From Clostridia bacterium (lineage in GTDB: Bacteria > Bacillota > Clostridia > Oscillospirales > Acutalibacteraceae), in NCBI GenBank assembly GCA_017624735.1, contig JAGAMK010000017.1, positions 1 to 37,251 on the forward strand: 37,251 nt of DNA. The letters run 5' to 3'. The notes under the pieces are model-generated. The model saw only the letters and a program-made list of their open reading frames with translations. It did not search any database and was not told where the DNA came from. Shown here in pieces: positions 25,644 through 34,459 of the stretch (position 1 is the first letter of the stretch; each line of letters starts with the position of its first letter). The translations under genes were made by a program, and so were the position numbers.

Positions 25644-28579
25644 CATTTTACTTTAATGCCAATTGTGATAATCTCGAACGGTTTGTATTCTATAACATCA
25701 ATTTCGCCAATCACGTCTTCAAGGAAGTTAAGGAGTTTAACTTTTCCGTCGAGTTTGATTCTGCCACGTCTACCATTTTGTTCAGAAAGACGGATAACTA
25801 TCATTGTATCGTCTTCACTCATCTTCATTGTCTGCATATAGAGTTCGCCGAATGAATTTTCACAAGTCAAATCTGCTTTGCCAAGCGGAACATTATATTC
25901 ATATGCAATATTATTGATTTCGGCCTTAACAAAATCGTCACCATGTGGATAAATCATATACGCAAATTCGTGATGTCCCAAGTCACTTGTAACATCAGGA
26001 CGAATTGTTGCACGAAGAAGTGACAAACTCATCGAGTTTTCAAGCAATCCGACACCATATTTTGAATCATTAATAATTGCAATACCACCATCAGTTTCTG
26101 CCATATCAACCCATTTATGGTGGCAAACCTCAAATCGAGCCTGTTGCCATGTTGTATTTCTATGAGTTTCTCTTTCAACAAAACCTGCACTTGTGTCGCA
26201 AACAGCCTTTCTTGTAAGTACATTACAGTCAAACTGTGCTTTTGCAAGCACATGTTTTTCATTCCAATCAACGATATTTTCGACCTCAATACCACGGGAC
26301 TGGCGGAATACACGGATGATTCGTTTCCAAGTGCTTTTTTCTGTTGCGAGAGTACAAGCAAATGACACTACCTCAGAATTCTTTTCAACAGTTTTAAGAG
26401 GTGAAATAATCTTGATTTCAACTTCTCTATCCTTATAGTTAGGAAGAATATCCCAAGCATCATATACACCGGGGTTATCCTTATATAATTTCAATTCATT
26501 GAATTCACCATCTACCCATTCACGCTGTAACTCTCTGTCATAAAGGCTTTCGATACTACCATCCGTATTGAAAATGATTTCATAGAATGGTGTAATTACC
26601 TTTTCACCGATAGAAATCCATTCGTCACTTATTTCATCTGGGAAAATCTCACCACAAGAAAGGGCAGGAAGATTTGGAATTACCCAGTTACCTTTTTTGC
26701 CGTAACGAGTGCTATTACCAAACTCATTTTCAACGAATGTAAGATGCTTACGTGGGAAGTTAAGTGAATTGAAATACTCTTCACCTGTGCCGATAATCTT
26801 ATTAACTCTCTGCTCAATTTCTTCGTAATCTGACATAGCATCACGATAAACAGGTGTAATATGGCTACCGGGAAGAATATCGTGGAACTGGTTTATCAGT
26901 AACTTTTTATAGATATCACGAATTTCACCGTGTGGGTACTCCTCACCCTTTAAATGACGGAGTGTTGAAACGATTTCTGCCTCACGTAATTTATATTCAA
27001 GTTGACGGTTATATCTCTTCATCTTTGACTTTGTGGTAAATGTACCACGGTGCATTTCAAGATAAAGTTCGCCATCCCACTTTGCAAGATTTTTATTATC
27101 TTTCAAATTCTTTTCAAGGAATTCCTGACCGCCAACATGTTCTGTTTTTGGCATAATTGAGAGCTTATTGAAACGATGCATAACCTCAATCATTTCTTCG
27201 GTACAACCACTACCGCCGTCACCATAACCAAACATAGACATTGTTTGTCCGCCTTGGTTTTTGTCCTGATATGCTTCCCAGTTTTCCTGAATTTGGGAAG
27301 GCATATTCCAAGTTATAAAGTGAGTTGGTGGCACACAGGCATAAACCTCGCTACCGTCAATACCTTTCCAGATAAAGTTATTATGCGGGAAGCGATTTGT
27401 ATCATTCCAAGTTGACATTTTGTTTGATACAAAGTAGTCAACACCACTCTTTTTAAGAATCTGTGGTAAAATCCAGGAGTTGCCGAAAACATCGGGCAAC
27501 CAACAGTTTTTGATAGTCTTCCCGAATTTTTCACGGAAATAGTGCTGACCATACATAAACTGGCGGATTAAACTCTCTGCACAAGGGATATTGCAGTCAG
27601 GCTCAACATACATAGCACCAACAGGCTCAAACTGACCCTTTGCAATTTTCTCCTTAAGTTCTTCAAAAACATCTGGATAATACTTTTCAAGCATTTCATA
27701 AGTGTATGCTTGTGTATGAGTGTATTTAAAGTCAGGGTATCTGTCCATAAGACGAAGCTGAATAAGAATTGTACGGAGATTCTTTTGTACAGAGTGAATT
27801 CTACGCCAATAATACGCAATATCAAGGTGGGAATGTGCAACAAGTGCAACATCACCATTACCTTTGTAATCATCATTTGCAAAAATTACATCATCAACAT
27901 ATTTCTTTGCACTTGCAACATCTTCATTTTTCACATCATCAAAGTCAATGAGATTAAGTGCGTTGTTGATTTCACGATTCAAGAAACTGCGATAATCTTC
28001 ATTGAAAAGTTCACTTTTTGCAATATCCAAAAGCAATTCAAGGTCATAGACCAAGTCAAGAACAGTGTGATTGATTGTTGCAAGGTAAGCACCCTCAAAA
28101 ATCTGACGACAACCACGGACTGAAAGTGACTCGGGGTTTCTTTCGTCATCGGGCTTTGAACGGTTATAGCCCTCCATTTCAAAATGGAGAAAATCAGAAT
28201 TAATATATGGACTTAAAAGTATTCTGTCACGATTAGGGTCAACACCACCAACATATTTACCGTTTACCTTAACGATAATCTCTGCTGCAGTTTTAAGTGA
28301 AAACCAAAGTTCTTTGCCACGAAGATGTGGGGGGATTACCACATCTGCTTCAAAAAATGCAGTTCCGTCGGGAGTGAAATACATATCACCCTTGCGTAAG
28401 TTTCGCCAACCCTCGGGATAATACTCATACTGCATTTCGGCTACCTGACGAGCATCACGGACCATAAGGTTTTCGATTTCGTATTTTTCACTATATATGT
28501 ATCTTTTAAGCCAACCAAAGCGTAAATCCGTCCATTCTTCAGGACGCATACTTCTTCTTACAACTTTAATATGAGCCAT
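25643..28579 (-). CDS. Second glycoside hydrolase family 38 alpha-mannosidase
   Basis: A 978-residue GH38 protein of the longer layout: an N-terminal beta domain (about residues 30-230), the catalytic domain (about 243-510), a helical middle domain (about 530-610) and C-terminal beta domains. Zinc ligands His251 and Asp253 lie in VAHSHLDIAYYW, the nucleophile is Asp363 in CWLPDVFGN, and the late His is in INQFHDILPG. No signal peptide, so it acts in the cytoplasm. The start has a weak GGTGAAG site and lies 15 bases after the NifU-like gene in the operon phosphohexomutase, NifU-like, GH38. Together with the plus-strand GH38 gene it suggests two mannoside linkages or chain lengths are handled. 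Confidence 0.93.
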   Translation of the reverse strand: MAHIKVVRRSMRPEEWTDLRFGWLKRYIYSEKYEIENLMVRDARQVAEMQYEYYPEGWRNLRKGDMYFTPDGTAFFEADVVIPPHLRGKELWFSLKTAAEIIVKVNGKYVGGVDPNRDRILLSPYINSDFLHFEMEGYNRSKPDDERNPESLSVRGCRQIFEGAYLATINHTVLDLVYDLELLLDIAKSELFNEDYRSFLNREINNALNLIDFDDVKNEDVASAKKYVDDVIFANDDYKGNGDVALVAHSHLDIAYYWRRIHSVQKNLRTILIQLRLMDRYPDFKYTHTQAYTYEMLEKYYPDVFEELKEKIAKGQFEPVGAMYVEPDCNIPCAESLIRQFMYGQHYFREKFGKTIKNCWLPDVFGNSWILPQILKKSGVDYFVSNKMSTWNDTNRFPHNNFIWKGIDGSEVYACVPPTHFITWNMPSQIQENWEAYQDKNQGGQTMSMFGYGDGGSGCTEEMIEVMHRFNKLSIMPKTEHVGGQEFLEKNLKDNKNLAKWDGELYLEMHRGTFTTKSKMKRYNRQLEYKLREAEIVSTLRHLKGEEYPHGEIRDIYKKLLINQFHDILPGSHITPVYRDAMSDYEEIEQRVNKIIGTGEEYFNSLNFPRKHLTFVENEFGNSTRYGKKGNWVIPNLPALSCGEIFPDEISDEWISIGEKVITPFYEIIFNTDGSIESLYDRELQREWVDGEFNELKLYKDNPGVYDAWDILPNYKDREVEIKIISPLKTVEKNSEVVSFACTLATEKSTWKRIIRVFRQSRGIEVENIVDWNEKHVLAKAQFDCNVLTRKAVCDTSAGFVERETHRNTTWQQARFEVCHHKWVDMAETDGGIAIINDSKYGVGLLENSMSLSLLRATIRPDVTSDLGHHEFAYMIYPHGDDFVKAEINNIAYEYNVPLGKADLTCENSFGELYMQTMKMSEDDTMIVIRLSEQNGRRGRIKLDGKVKLLNFLEDVIGEIDVIEYKPFEIITIGIKVK

Positions 28580-28594
28580 TTACACTTCACCGCC

Positions 28595-28831
28595 TTAATC
28601 TTTGTCCCAGAAAAATGGTCTCTTTTTCTGTGCTACAACCTTTACACTTTCGTCCATATCCCGCATAATTTCGCTTTCTATCCAACGAAGACAGCGGTCA
28701 ACAATAAGGCATTTTGAACATTCACCTTGTAAAAGCACGGTGAGTTCACCATTCTCATAAGAAACAAAGTCAATTTCTCCACCGTCACCCTGAAGTTTCG
28801 GCTTGATTATTGTATTTATGTAATCTTTCAT
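28595..28831 (-). CDS. Small NifU-like (NifU C-terminal domain) protein
   Basis: A 78-residue protein consisting of a NifU C-terminal domain only. The typical opening IIKPKLQGDGGEIDFVSYE is followed by LTVLLQGECSKCLIVDRC, where Cys-x2-Cys is the cluster-binding pair of the family; a third Cys follows. NifU/Nfu domains carry and pass on iron-sulfur clusters. Nfu proteins are usually found with other cluster genes, but here it lies 2 bases after the phosphohexomutase stop and 15 bases before a GH38 gene, neither being an iron-sulfur enzyme. GAGGG precedes the ATG. The usual family Pro/Ser after the second Cys is replaced by LIV, so cluster binding should be tested. Confidence 0.8.
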   Translation of the reverse strand: MKDYINTIIKPKLQGDGGEIDFVSYENGELTVLLQGECSKCLIVDRCLRWIESEIMRDMDESVKVVAQKKRPFFWDKD

Positions 28832-28833
28832 AA

Positions 28834-30474
28834 TTATCCCTCAATTACATTCTTTAAAATTGCACGGATATTTTCCATTTTTTCTGTTGCAACTGTCTTT
28901 GTTTCGCCACACATTGAGTAATAAACCTTGAGTTTTGGCTCTGTGCCTGACGGTCTTACTGCAATCCAACTGCCATCTGTAAATGTATATTTAAGCACAT
29001 TTTCCTTTGGTAAATCATCGATACCCTTTGAGTAGTCAAGAACATTTTTGATATTTTCAAAGAGTGATTTACCATTTTCGCGCATATTTGTCATTATGCT
29101 CTGGATTTTCTCTGCACCGTCCTTGCCTTTAAGCACAAAGGTATCGAGTGCATCAAGATAAAAACCGTATTTTGCATAGATTTCGTTAAGTGCATCAACA
29201 AGTGTTCTTCCGTTATTCTTGTGATATGCTACCATCTGACAGATAAGCATTGAAGAAACAACTGCATCCTTATCGCGTGCGTGAGTGCCAACAAGATAAC
29301 CGTAGGACTCTTCATAGCCTATTACAAATTCCTTGTCCCCGTTAATTTCGTAACGACCAATCTGGTCTCCGATATACTTAAAGCCTGTGAGAGTGTCAAC
29401 AATATTAAGTCCGTAGCTTCTCGCAATATCTGCACCAAGTTCACTTGTAACGATTGTTTTTACAAGTGTTGACTTTTCATTGAGTGTGTCTTTTTTGTGT
29501 GAAAGTACAAAATCAACAAGCAAAGCACCAATCTGATTGCCTGTCATAAGCACATATTCACCATTGTGTAAAACTGCAGTACCAACTCGGTCGCAGTCAG
29601 GGTCCGTACCCAACACAAAGTCTGCATTTTCTTCCTTTGCCTGTGCTATTGCAATAGTAAGAGCATCTTTTTCTTCAGGATTTGGTGAACGAACTGTGCT
29701 GAAATTACCGTCGGGCAATTCCTGTGATTTTACGATTGAAACATTCATACCCTCAAGGGCTTTTCTTACGGGGATATTACCTGAACCGTGAAGCGCTGTA
29801 TAAACGATTTTAATGTCTGATTTTTCTTCGTAAATTGACTGCTTTTTAACTTCTTTAATGAATTCATCAAGGACATCATCACCAATTACAACGATTTTGC
29901 CCTTTTCTACTGCTGTGTCAAAATCGTCCACTGCAACTGATTTTATATCTGTAACTGCATTTACAAACCCGATAACCTGACTTGCAAACTGTGGCACTAA
30001 CTGGCAACCTTTTTCGTCATAGATTTTGTATCCGTTATATTCCTTTGGATTGTGGCTTGCAGTAAGCACAATACCACCGTTGCAACCTAAATGCTTTGCA
30101 GTAAATGAAAGCACGGGAGTTGGCATAAGTGTATCGTAAATATAGACTTTAATTCCATTAGCAGAAAGCACCCCTGCTGCCACTTGTGAGAAATATTGTG
30201 AGTTGTTTCGTGAATCGTAGGCAATAGCAACGCTGATTTCACCGTCAAAACGGCTCTTGAGATAATCTGCATAACCTTTTGTTGCTTTTGCGATTGTATA
30301 TCTGTTCATTCGGTTAGGACCTGCACCCATAATTCCGCGAAGTCCGCCTGTACCGAATTCCAATTCTTTATAAAATCTGTCTTCAATTTCCTTTTCGTCA
30401 GTAAGACCTAAGAGTTCATTTTTTGTGTCCTCATCAAATGTACACCAAAGGTCGAATTTCTCTTTAATTGTCAT
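28834..30474 (-). CDS. pgcA: Alpha-phosphohexomutase (phosphoglucomutase/phosphomannomutase)
   Basis: A 546-residue phosphohexomutase that moves phosphate between C1 and C6 of glucose or mannose. The N-terminal YKELEFGTGGLRG, the phosphoserine loop TASHNPKEYNGYK with Ser140, the metal loop TDPDCDRVG, the sugar loop EESYGYLVG and the phosphate site RPSGTEPKLKVYY are all present, matching the PgcA-like branch of Firmicutes. The ATG at 30474 follows AAAGGAG; a longer start at 30498 would place that site inside the gene. It leads the operon with the NifU-like and GH38 genes, so mannose phosphate is a plausible substrate, though the motif set does not separate glucose from mannose use. Confidence 0.93.
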   Translation of the reverse strand: MTIKEKFDLWCTFDEDTKNELLGLTDEKEIEDRFYKELEFGTGGLRGIMGAGPNRMNRYTIAKATKGYADYLKSRFDGEISVAIAYDSRNNSQYFSQVAAGVLSANGIKVYIYDTLMPTPVLSFTAKHLGCNGGIVLTASHNPKEYNGYKIYDEKGCQLVPQFASQVIGFVNAVTDIKSVAVDDFDTAVEKGKIVVIGDDVLDEFIKEVKKQSIYEEKSDIKIVYTALHGSGNIPVRKALEGMNVSIVKSQELPDGNFSTVRSPNPEEKDALTIAIAQAKEENADFVLGTDPDCDRVGTAVLHNGEYVLMTGNQIGALLVDFVLSHKKDTLNEKSTLVKTIVTSELGADIARSYGLNIVDTLTGFKYIGDQIGRYEINGDKEFVIGYEESYGYLVGTHARDKDAVVSSMLICQMVAYHKNNGRTLVDALNEIYAKYGFYLDALDTFVLKGKDGAEKIQSIMTNMRENGKSLFENIKNVLDYSKGIDDLPKENVLKYTFTDGSWIAVRPSGTEPKLKVYYSMCGETKTVATEKMENIRAILKNVIEG

Positions 30475-30512
30475 ATTTTTACGCTCCTTTAAAGGCACAA
30501 TTATATATGATA

Positions 30513-30541
30513 ATAGTACACTAAAATGAAAAAAGTGTCAA
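30513..30541 (-). promoter_or_regulatory. Promoter of the phosphohexomutase-NifU-GH38 operon
   Basis: On the minus strand TTGACA (30541-30536) and TACTAT (30518-30513) with a 17-base spacer. Confidence 0.75.
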
Positions 30542-30556
30542 ATAAAAATAATAGTA

Positions 30557-30585
30557 TTGCTTTTTATGTTTTATTAAACTATAAT
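30557..30585 (+). promoter_or_regulatory. Promoter of the GH36 gene
   Basis: TTGCTT (30557-30562) and TATAAT (30580-30585) with a 17-base spacer, back to back with the promoter of the minus-strand operon; the two -35 boxes are 15 bases apart. Confidence 0.7.
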
Positions 30586-30608
30586 TTTTATATAGGGAGG
30601 CTGATGCT

Positions 30609-32243
30609 ATGAAACGCTTTAAAATAAATCTTGAATATATGGTTGATAAAGTGGTTTACAAAACCAATCTTTTCCATACTGAACATTTTGTAATTGATTA
30701 TCTTGCAACTCAGGACCATATTAAACTTACTGTAAAACCATGTGCTGAATTGGAAAATGTTAAGTTTAAAATGACTATTCCCTATGAATTCCAAAAGGAT
30801 TCTCGCATTTTCCTTAACGGATATCAGTCATGGACTGAATGTAAAGAATACTTTATCAATGACGAGCCTCTTAGATTAAATCTTCGTCAGGAAGCATTAA
30901 GAAGAGTAACACCATCATCTTCTTATGGTGATTACAATTTTGTTAAGTACGACCAGAAGAAAGGTTATTTCCACGGCTTTTCATACGGTTATGTCCGCAA
31001 CGAAGAAAACTTTGACCTTTTCGGCTCATTGAGTGAACGTTGGGGATACACTATTATCCGTGCACTTGCTCCCGAAAATGAAATCTCATTTGAACGCGAA
31101 TTGGAAGGCATTGTAATTAATGATGAATATGTACTCATTGACGTTATTCACTTTAATGGCAACGAAAATGAGGTTTATGACAAATATTTTTCTGCTATGA
31201 ACATACCGTCCCCTCGTGTTGGCAGAACAAACGGATATACAACTTGGTACAACTATTACCAGAATATCACAGAAGATATCGTTACAACTGACCTTGAATC
31301 TCTTTCAAATGTCCCGGCAAAAATTGACATTTTCCAGGTTGACGACGGTTATCAGACTGCTGTTGGTGACTGGTTGAGCATTGACGCAAACAAGTTCCCT
31401 AACGGAATGAAATTTGTTGCTGACAAAATCCACGAAAAAGGAATGAAAGCAGGTCTTTGGCTTGCTCCACTTTCCTGTCAGGTAACATCACAAATTGCAA
31501 AAGAGCATCCGGATTGGATTATCCGTGATAGAAATGGCAAAAAATTACTTTGTGGCTTTAACTGGGGCAATTTCTATGGTCTTGACATTGAAAATGAAGA
31601 AGTACGTGCACACATAAAGAATTTCTTTAACGTTGTCCTTAATGACTGGGGATATGACATGGTTAAGCTTGATTTTCTTTATTCTGCATGTGTTGTTCCA
31701 AGAGACAACAAGTCACGTGGACAGTTAATGTGTGAGGCCATGGACTTTATCCGTGAATGTGTTGGTGACAAGCTCATCCTAGGTTGCGGGGTACCACTTC
31801 ATCCTGCATTCGGCAAAGTTGATTACTGTCGCATTGGTGCTGACATTGGTCTTGAATGGGACAGAAAAAAGATGATACTTGAAGATGTATGCACAAGAAC
31901 AACTCTTTGGAACACTATTTTCCGTCGTGGTCTTGACGGCAGAGCATTTGCTAACGACCCTGACGTATTCTTACTGCGTGATAACAATATGACAAGCACA
32001 TTTGACCAGAGAAAAATTTCTGCAATCGTTAACCATATTTTCGGTAGTCTTCTCTTTACATCCGACAATGTTGGTGACTACAACGATGAAAAAATGGATG
32101 TTTTGTTACATATCTTCCAAAACGGCAGACCACAGCTTCTTTCCGCTGAATTCATTACAAAAAATCTTATTGAAATTAAATATCTTGAAAATGGTGAAGA
32201 AAAACGGCTTTGCTTTGATAGTAATAACGGCGAATTGTACTAA
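30609..32243 (+). CDS. Glycoside hydrolase family 36 (alpha-galactosidase-like)
   Basis: A 544-residue intracellular enzyme. An N-terminal beta domain (about residues 1-200, with the GYQSWTECKEYF segment) precedes a TIM barrel (about 205-490). Family marks are IFQVDDGYQ, KAGLWLAPL, VKLDFLYSA with the nucleophile Asp355, and RIGADIGLEWD with Asp412 as acid/base. It is much shorter than the 700-residue clan GH-D enzymes and has only a small C-terminal beta domain. GGGAGG (30595-30600) lies 8 bases before the ATG at 30609; an ATG at 30604 runs straight into a stop. The stop codon interlocks with the stop of gerC on the other strand, and I see no terminator between them. Specificity for galactose rather than GalNAc is assumed, not shown. 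Confidence 0.9.
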   Translation: MKRFKINLEYMVDKVVYKTNLFHTEHFVIDYLATQDHIKLTVKPCAELENVKFKMTIPYEFQKDSRIFLNGYQSWTECKEYFINDEPLRLNLRQEALRRVTPSSSYGDYNFVKYDQKKGYFHGFSYGYVRNEENFDLFGSLSERWGYTIIRALAPENEISFERELEGIVINDEYVLIDVIHFNGNENEVYDKYFSAMNIPSPRVGRTNGYTTWYNYYQNITEDIVTTDLESLSNVPAKIDIFQVDDGYQTAVGDWLSIDANKFPNGMKFVADKIHEKGMKAGLWLAPLSCQVTSQIAKEHPDWIIRDRNGKKLLCGFNWGNFYGLDIENEEVRAHIKNFFNVVLNDWGYDMVKLDFLYSACVVPRDNKSRGQLMCEAMDFIRECVGDKLILGCGVPLHPAFGKVDYCRIGADIGLEWDRKKMILEDVCTRTTLWNTIFRRGLDGRAFANDPDVFLLRDNNMTSTFDQRKISAIVNHIFGSLLFTSDNVGDYNDEKMDVLLHIFQNGRPQLLSAEFITKNLIEIKYLENGEEKRLCFDSNNGELY

Positions 32244-33385
32244 ACTACAAATTCGTGTCCGATTCTCCTGATTTCTAAACTGACCTCGACTTCGAATTTG
32301 CTATTTTGCAAAACGGAGTCGAGATTTTTTTCGTTCTCTTTAAAAAACTCTGTTTCGTGAATATATAAAAGTCTTCCAAACCCTACTGCATCGCTATTAT
32401 ATCCGTTGTACATTTTGTAAATCAGTTTTTCTGAATCATTTTTTATATAGTTTTCTCCTGCTCTGCTTATTTTGTCAATTTCTTGTAATTCCATTTTTGC
32501 AGAAACTCCACCATTAATTTCAGTAATATCTGCTTTAAGTTTTATTAATATTTCAAATGTTGGTTTTCCGTTTTCCACCCTTACTTTTCTTTTAGTTTTG
32601 GCTTCAATGATATTAAGAGAAACCTTTTTTCCGTCTTCGTAATCATAGGAGAGTGCCGAATTGTTTATTCTGTCGTAAAGCATATTGAGAAAGACCGTTT
32701 CTTCCTTTGAAACCTTTTCTCGGTATTTTGTGTTGTTAAAAAGTGCTGTACCTGTGATTTCAACACTTTTTTCCTTATCTTTTTCCACGACTGAAAGTAA
32801 AGGAATCGCAAAATCCTTTGTGCTTGAATTATATCGGTTTATCAGTTCATACAATTGCATGCGAAAAATTCGTCCGTCGTACTCACTTGAATTGATTGCT
32901 ATTTCAATATTTCTTGCACTTATATATTCTTCACCGTTTTTAGCTTTCAAAATTTCACTTGCAGTCTTCTCTGCCGCTGCAATACAAACGGATGAACTAT
33001 TCTCCACATCACGGACAAAAAAGTCAATAACATCATCCATATTTTCTTCCGTTATGCTTTTCCCAAGAATTATAATTCTGTTTTGTGAATACAAAGGCAG
33101 TTTGCCTTCCAATTCCGTTACACTTTTGATTGCAGTATAAATTGTGTCACCTTTTACATTAAAAGTCTTCAACGGTGGTTTTGATGCGTCATCGGAAGAA
33201 GATGCAGATTGTGCGTCGGTATCAATAGCCTGAATTGTAACGGAATACTTTCCGTCATCTTCCACATCAATTCCAATTCCCTGAATAACAAGACGATTCC
33301 TTATATCTTTCTTGAAAATTTCATTTCCATTAAAAGAAAATATAGAAACAATTAAAGCAAGTATTACTATTCCAACTTTTCGCAC
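32240..33385 (-). CDS. gerC: Ger(x)C family spore germination protein lacking the lipobox cysteine
   Basis: A 381-residue C subunit of a GerA-type germinant receptor, full length for the family. After an N-terminal hydrophobic segment the family start motif (normally C-W-D-x-x-E-I) reads SFNGNEI, so Ser17 (codon TCT, 33337-33335) stands where the lipid-modified Cys should be; a single change from TGT would explain it. The rest is normal: LVIQGIGIDVEDDGKY, LPLYSQNRIIILGKS and the C-terminal helices. The GTG start at 33385 has AAGGAG 8 bases upstream and lies inside the end of gerB, overlapping by 19 bases. Without the Cys the protein would be held by an uncleaved helix instead of a lipid, if functional. 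Confidence 0.88.
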   Translation of the reverse strand: MRKVGIVILALIVSIFSFNGNEIFKKDIRNRLVIQGIGIDVEDDGKYSVTIQAIDTDAQSASSSDDASKPPLKTFNVKGDTIYTAIKSVTELEGKLPLYSQNRIIILGKSITEENMDDVIDFFVRDVENSSSVCIAAAEKTASEILKAKNGEEYISARNIEIAINSSEYDGRIFRMQLYELINRYNSSTKDFAIPLLSVVEKDKEKSVEITGTALFNNTKYREKVSKEETVFLNMLYDRINNSALSYDYEDGKKVSLNIIEAKTKRKVRVENGKPTFEILIKLKADITEINGGVSAKMELQEIDKISRAGENYIKNDSEKLIYKMYNGYNSDAVGFGRLLYIHETEFFKENEKNLDSVLQNSKFEVEVSLEIRRIGHEFVV

Positions 33386-34458
33386 ACTCTTTTCTCCTTT
33401 CTAAAAAGCATCAACACAAGTAATGGAATTAACACCACAGTAATTAAAGTTAAAACAATTTTTATCATGCTGTTATCAATAAAGTTAAACCATTTAATCT
33501 GTCCTGAAACAAACAAGTTTGCGATTATTGTTATAATTCCGATTGCGAAAATAAAAGTTGTTCTTCTGAATTTTCCAAAGTAAGTTGTAAGGATATCCGA
33601 TTGAAGATAAATAAGCAACCCTGCTTTAATGAATGCACACATAATCCACACACTTGTGAATATAGCATCAAGACGACTGAACATGGCAAATTCGGCAAGA
33701 CTTGCAAGAGTATGAAATGGGAAAAGCTGAGTTGATGCGAAATTTCCCATTACTGTACATGCAAAAAAGAACATAACTGCCATTAAAAATGTCTGTGAAA
33801 TTAACCAAATAAAAAATCCTTTTTTTACGTTACCTGTAACTCTTGGTAATGCGAGAGCGATTATCGCGTATTCAACTGTTTGTCCGACGGAATCAATGGC
33901 AACCTTCACTACGGGCGTTACACCATTATAGAAAATTGGTGTAAGATTTAGAAAATCAACTTTTTTAACAAGAGTAATCATAATAAAAATTAAAGCAGGA
34001 ATGACAAAAGCAGAAGAAATAACCGAACTGCGTCCCAATGCTTCAAAACCTAAAAATGCACCATAACAACAAAGAACAATTGCAAAAATCAGAATATATG
34101 TCAGGTCTGTTTCAGGGAACACAATCGTTCCCGCAAAAAGGTCGAGTCTTGCAATAGTTACAACTGTAAAATAAAAGAAAAATAGCACAAAAATTATTGA
34201 GAGTCCTCTTGCCACAAGTTTTGATTTACTATTTACAATATCCAATAAGTTTTTGTCCGTATTTCTTTTATAAAGGAAATACAAAGGAATCATAATAATT
34301 GAACCGATTATAATTCTGAAAAAAGGTTGTATAAGCATATCGGAAAGACGGATATTTTCCGTATACGACGACAAATAGGTTACTGTTGTAAGAGTGCGGC
34401 TCAAAAAAAGCATTGTAAAAAACTGAAACGCACTTATTTTTCCTTTTGATAATTCCAT
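33367..34458 (-). CDS. gerB: GerAB-type spore germination permease
   Basis: A 363-residue membrane protein with about ten segments, the B subunit of a GerA-type receptor and a member of the amino acid/polyamine transporter superfamily, believed to bind the germinant in the spore inner membrane. The opening GKISAFQFFTMLFLSRTLTTVTYL and the later ITLVKKVDFLNLTPIFYNG are typical. GGAG before the ATG is formed by the last codons of gerA, and the start comes one base after the gerA stop, so the three subunits are translationally coupled and made in equal amounts. Which germinant it senses cannot be predicted. Confidence 0.92.
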   Translation of the reverse strand: MELSKGKISAFQFFTMLFLSRTLTTVTYLSSYTENIRLSDMLIQPFFRIIIGSIIMIPLYFLYKRNTDKNLLDIVNSKSKLVARGLSIIFVLFFFYFTVVTIARLDLFAGTIVFPETDLTYILIFAIVLCCYGAFLGFEALGRSSVISSAFVIPALIFIMITLVKKVDFLNLTPIFYNGVTPVVKVAIDSVGQTVEYAIIALALPRVTGNVKKGFFIWLISQTFLMAVMFFFACTVMGNFASTQLFPFHTLASLAEFAMFSRLDAIFTSVWIMCAFIKAGLLIYLQSDILTTYFGKFRRTTFIFAIGIITIIANLFVSGQIKWFNFIDNSMIKIVLTLITVVLIPLLVLMLFRKEKRVCEKLE

Positions 34459-34459
34459 T

